A stretch of 64,000 bases of DNA from Anaerolineae bacterium (GTDB taxonomy: Bacteria > Chloroflexota > Anaerolineae > Aggregatilineales > Phototrophicaceae), in the NCBI GenBank assembly GCA_022843385.1, contig JALHNT010000007.1:20240-84239 (forward strand), read 5' to 3'. The position numbers and the translations under genes were made by a program. Shown one piece after another: positions 62,508 through 64,000 of this stretch. A model generated the notes under the pieces. The model made no database searches, was not told where the DNA came from, and saw nothing but the letters and a program-made list of their open reading frames with translations. How positions within the stretch are numbered: the first letter of the stretch is position 1; every line of letters starts with the position of its first letter.

Positions 62508-63479
62508 ATGGTCATCCGTTCGATCCGAAATCAATACCGGGGCATCAATGCCCACCTGCACAGCTACTGGCAATCACAACCCGGTTGGCCTGAATTTCAC
62601 ACCGGCTACCTGCTCAATCTGCTGTATGCCCTGAAGCCGCTGCTGCTCACACGCGGCTACACCGTTGAACTCGAACCCTCGCTGCAAATCCGGCGGCTGG
62701 ATGGAGTTGGGGGCAGCGAGTATCCCGAATCGGATCTGACGATTTTTGACCTGAGGCCAGAACGTCGGCCAATGCCACAGCCCTTCCCCGGCCAGACCCA
62801 CGCTGGTGAGTTGACGCTGCCAATTCGTGAGAGTATCTTTCTCGAACCCCAATCGGAAAAGACCTATCAAGCACTGCGGATCGATGATGCGCGCACCAAA
62901 CGGGGTGAGCCGCTGGTCTGGATCGAGGTGTTGTCACCTTCCAATAAACCTGGTGGACGCGATGCACGCCAGTATTTCGCCAAGCGCGAGAAGATCGTCG
63001 AGACCGGTATCGTGTTCGTCGAAATCGATTATCTGCACGAGTCCGACAGCACCATCCTGCGCCTGGAAAGCCCGACGACGGATAGTCCCCATCCCTATCA
63101 TGTGCTGATCGTTGATCCGCGCCCGACGCTGAACGACGGGGTGGCGCGGGTCATCGGCTTTGATGTGGACGAGGTTATCCCCACGCCGGAGATCGCGCTC
63201 AACGGCGATGATCGGCTGACGCTGCCACTCGATCTCCCTTATCACACCACGCTGCAACACGCTCTGTACGGACTGGAACGGGTGGATTATGCCGTGCTGC
63301 CGCTGCGCTTTGAACGCTACCGCGAACACGATCAGGCGCGCATCCTCAACCGAGTGCTGGCGGTGCTGCAAGCCTGGAAAGCCGGACTGGATTTGGAGAG
63401 CGGCCCCTTCCCGGCTCTTGAAAGACCCTATGCAGAAGCGATGGAACTATGGCAGCAGATGCAAACAAAAGCACCCTGA
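62508..63479 (+). CDS. DUF4058 family protein
   Basis: 323 aa from ATG 62508. The N-terminus (MVIRSIRNQYRGINAHLHSYW then WPEFHTGYLLNLLYALKPLLL) fits DUF4058, found mostly in cyanobacteria and Chloroflexota. A conserved IEVLSPSNKPGGRDARQYFAKRE resembles the core of PD-(D/E)XK/Uma2-like nuclease folds (Glu, later Lys). Whether it cuts DNA is unknown. No partner nearby. The track start at 62478 has no ribosome site. Confidence 0.7.
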   Translation: MVIRSIRNQYRGINAHLHSYWQSQPGWPEFHTGYLLNLLYALKPLLLTRGYTVELEPSLQIRRLDGVGGSEYPESDLTIFDLRPERRPMPQPFPGQTHAGELTLPIRESIFLEPQSEKTYQALRIDDARTKRGEPLVWIEVLSPSNKPGGRDARQYFAKREKIVETGIVFVEIDYLHESDSTILRLESPTTDSPHPYHVLIVDPRPTLNDGVARVIGFDVDEVIPTPEIALNGDDRLTLPLDLPYHTTLQHALYGLERVDYAVLPLRFERYREHDQARILNRVLAVLQAWKAGLDLESGPFPALERPYAEAMELWQQMQTKAP

Positions 63480-63500
63480 GCCACATCGGTCAGGGTGCTG
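63471..63500 (-). terminator. terminator of the GlsB-like gene
   Basis: AGCACCCTGA and TCAGGGTGCT form a perfect 10-bp stem with a ten-base loop. On the minus strand it is followed by TTTTGTTTG. It overlaps the end of the convergent DUF4058 gene. Confidence 0.75.
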
Positions 63501-63518
63501 AAGGGATAACCAGATAAC

Positions 63519-63803
63519 TTACCGATTCGACCAGATCATGTCGGCCATTTCGGCCACGACCACTGCGCCGACCAGCGCCACGGCGGCGCTCGGCAGACTG
63601 AGGACGGTGCTGAGTTCGGCGTCGCCGATCACGCTCAACAGCCGCAGCAGCGCGCCACCGGCAAACCCGCCGATGATCCCCGCCACCACATCATAGACCA
63701 TCACGATGGGCGTTTGTTCGCGCCGGAACATGCGCCCCACTGTCAAACCAACGACCGCACCAATCACACCCCAGACGATGAGGTTTATCAGTAGTGTGTT
63801 CAT
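63519..63803 (-). CDS. GlsB/YeaQ/YmgE-like small membrane protein
   Basis: 94 aa with three membrane helices (LINLIVWGVIGAVVGLTVGRM, VYDVVAGIIGGFAGGALLRLL, AAVALVGAVVVAEM). The GIIGGFAGG centre is typical of the family, which is linked to envelope stress and is sometimes annotated as transglycosylase-associated. Its own terminator follows. Confidence 0.82.
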   Translation of the reverse strand: MNTLLINLIVWGVIGAVVGLTVGRMFRREQTPIVMVYDVVAGIIGGFAGGALLRLLSVIGDAELSTVLSLPSAAVALVGAVVVAEMADMIWSNR

Positions 63804-63874
63804 GAGTATGCTCCTTCTTCGTTGCTGGCTGCATTTCGACTTACCTTCAGTCTAGCACAGCCTTTTGAGCAAAT

Positions 63875-63894
63875 TGCATGAAGATTGTCATGCA
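63875..63894. promoter_or_regulatory. inverted repeat upstream of the GlsB-like gene
   Basis: TGCATGA-AGATTG-TCATGCA, a 7-6-7 perfect inverted repeat about 70 bases upstream of the start. It may be an operator for the GlsB-like gene, for the divergent gene at 63987, or for both. Confidence 0.4.
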
Positions 63895-63986
63895 GGTTGC
63901 ACACATTCATCCGGTTATGATCTGCCCGTCGAAAAAAGTGGCGCGGCTGTGTATAACTGAGTCGATGCCATCTGGAGGAATCGCGC

Positions 63987-64000
63987 TTGATCCGACGCCG
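63987..64000 (+). CDS. possible gene start at the window edge
   Basis: GGAGG at 63974-63978 lies eight bases before a TTG (TTG ATC CGA CGC), preceded by TATAAC near 63953. Only four codons are in the window, so this rests on the ribosome site. Confidence 0.35.

Noticed and set aside
1-64000. CRISPR array or rRNA
   Set aside because: No regularly spaced repeats and no rRNA-like sequence were seen; the traG/HU repeats are gene copies.

Overview
The window most likely comes from a Chloroflexota bacterium (Anaerolineae-like). This is inferred from style, not from a marker gene. The clues are secreted proteins with long Thr/Pro stalks (TETAT/TPTPT type), WD40/propeller proteins, a MalT-like LuxR giant, GAF histidine kinases, a DUF4058 protein and a T4SS without an obvious outer-membrane part. 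No rRNA and no CRISPR array were seen.

Layout. (1) 1-4496: two secreted beta-propeller/stalk proteins on the minus strand, one cut by the window edge and one with a frameshift at a run of nine G. (2) 4497-50945: what looks like most of a large integrative and conjugative element (ICE). A ribbon-helix-helix protein and a small relaxase lie at its left. A long minus-strand transfer operon (44.0 to 27.5 kb) encodes a stalked surface protein, a VirB6/TrbL-like protein, a pilin-like protein, a PrgI/VirB3-like protein, VirB4, topoisomerase I, a repeat protein, TraG/VirD4 and an HU-like protein. A control region (44.1-48.6 kb) and a serine integrase abutting a tRNA-Met gene lie at its right. (3) Two cargo islands sit inside the element. 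Cargo 1 (6982-17439) is a zinc-scarcity island: a Zur-type regulator, ZnuABC-type transporter, three COG0523 GTPases, a shrunken COG0523 relative, a DegT-like protein without the catalytic lysine, an FmdB zinc ribbon, a WD40 protein and a methyltransferase. Cargo 2 (18691-27346) has an APH-fold kinase, two secreted alpha/beta hydrolases, a MalT-like activator and a secreted beta-lactamase-fold hydrolase. (4) 50874-51126: tRNA-Met, tRNA-Gly and tRNA-Pro. (5) 51252-64000: ordinary chromosome with a LysM protein, hydrolase, glycosidase, GT-C-like membrane protein, a run of histidine kinases with LmbE and endonuclease III, DUF4058 and a GlsB-like protein.

The most striking structure is that the 3' end of traG plus the HU-like gene occurs three times in the same orientation (5995-6942, 17461-18395, 27523-29801). 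Only the third traG is complete. Each cargo island is bracketed by these direct repeats, as expected if circles carrying a traG fragment and HU gene were added one after another by single crossovers.

The second candidate system is the control region: two orphan response-regulator-like proteins (one without the phosphorylated Asp), two paired XRE-like proteins, an ImmA/IrrE-type protease, a seven-helix DUF6545/MAB_1171c-like membrane protein and a PAP2-like protein, all next to the integrase. It may switch the element between resident and transfer states, but that is inference.
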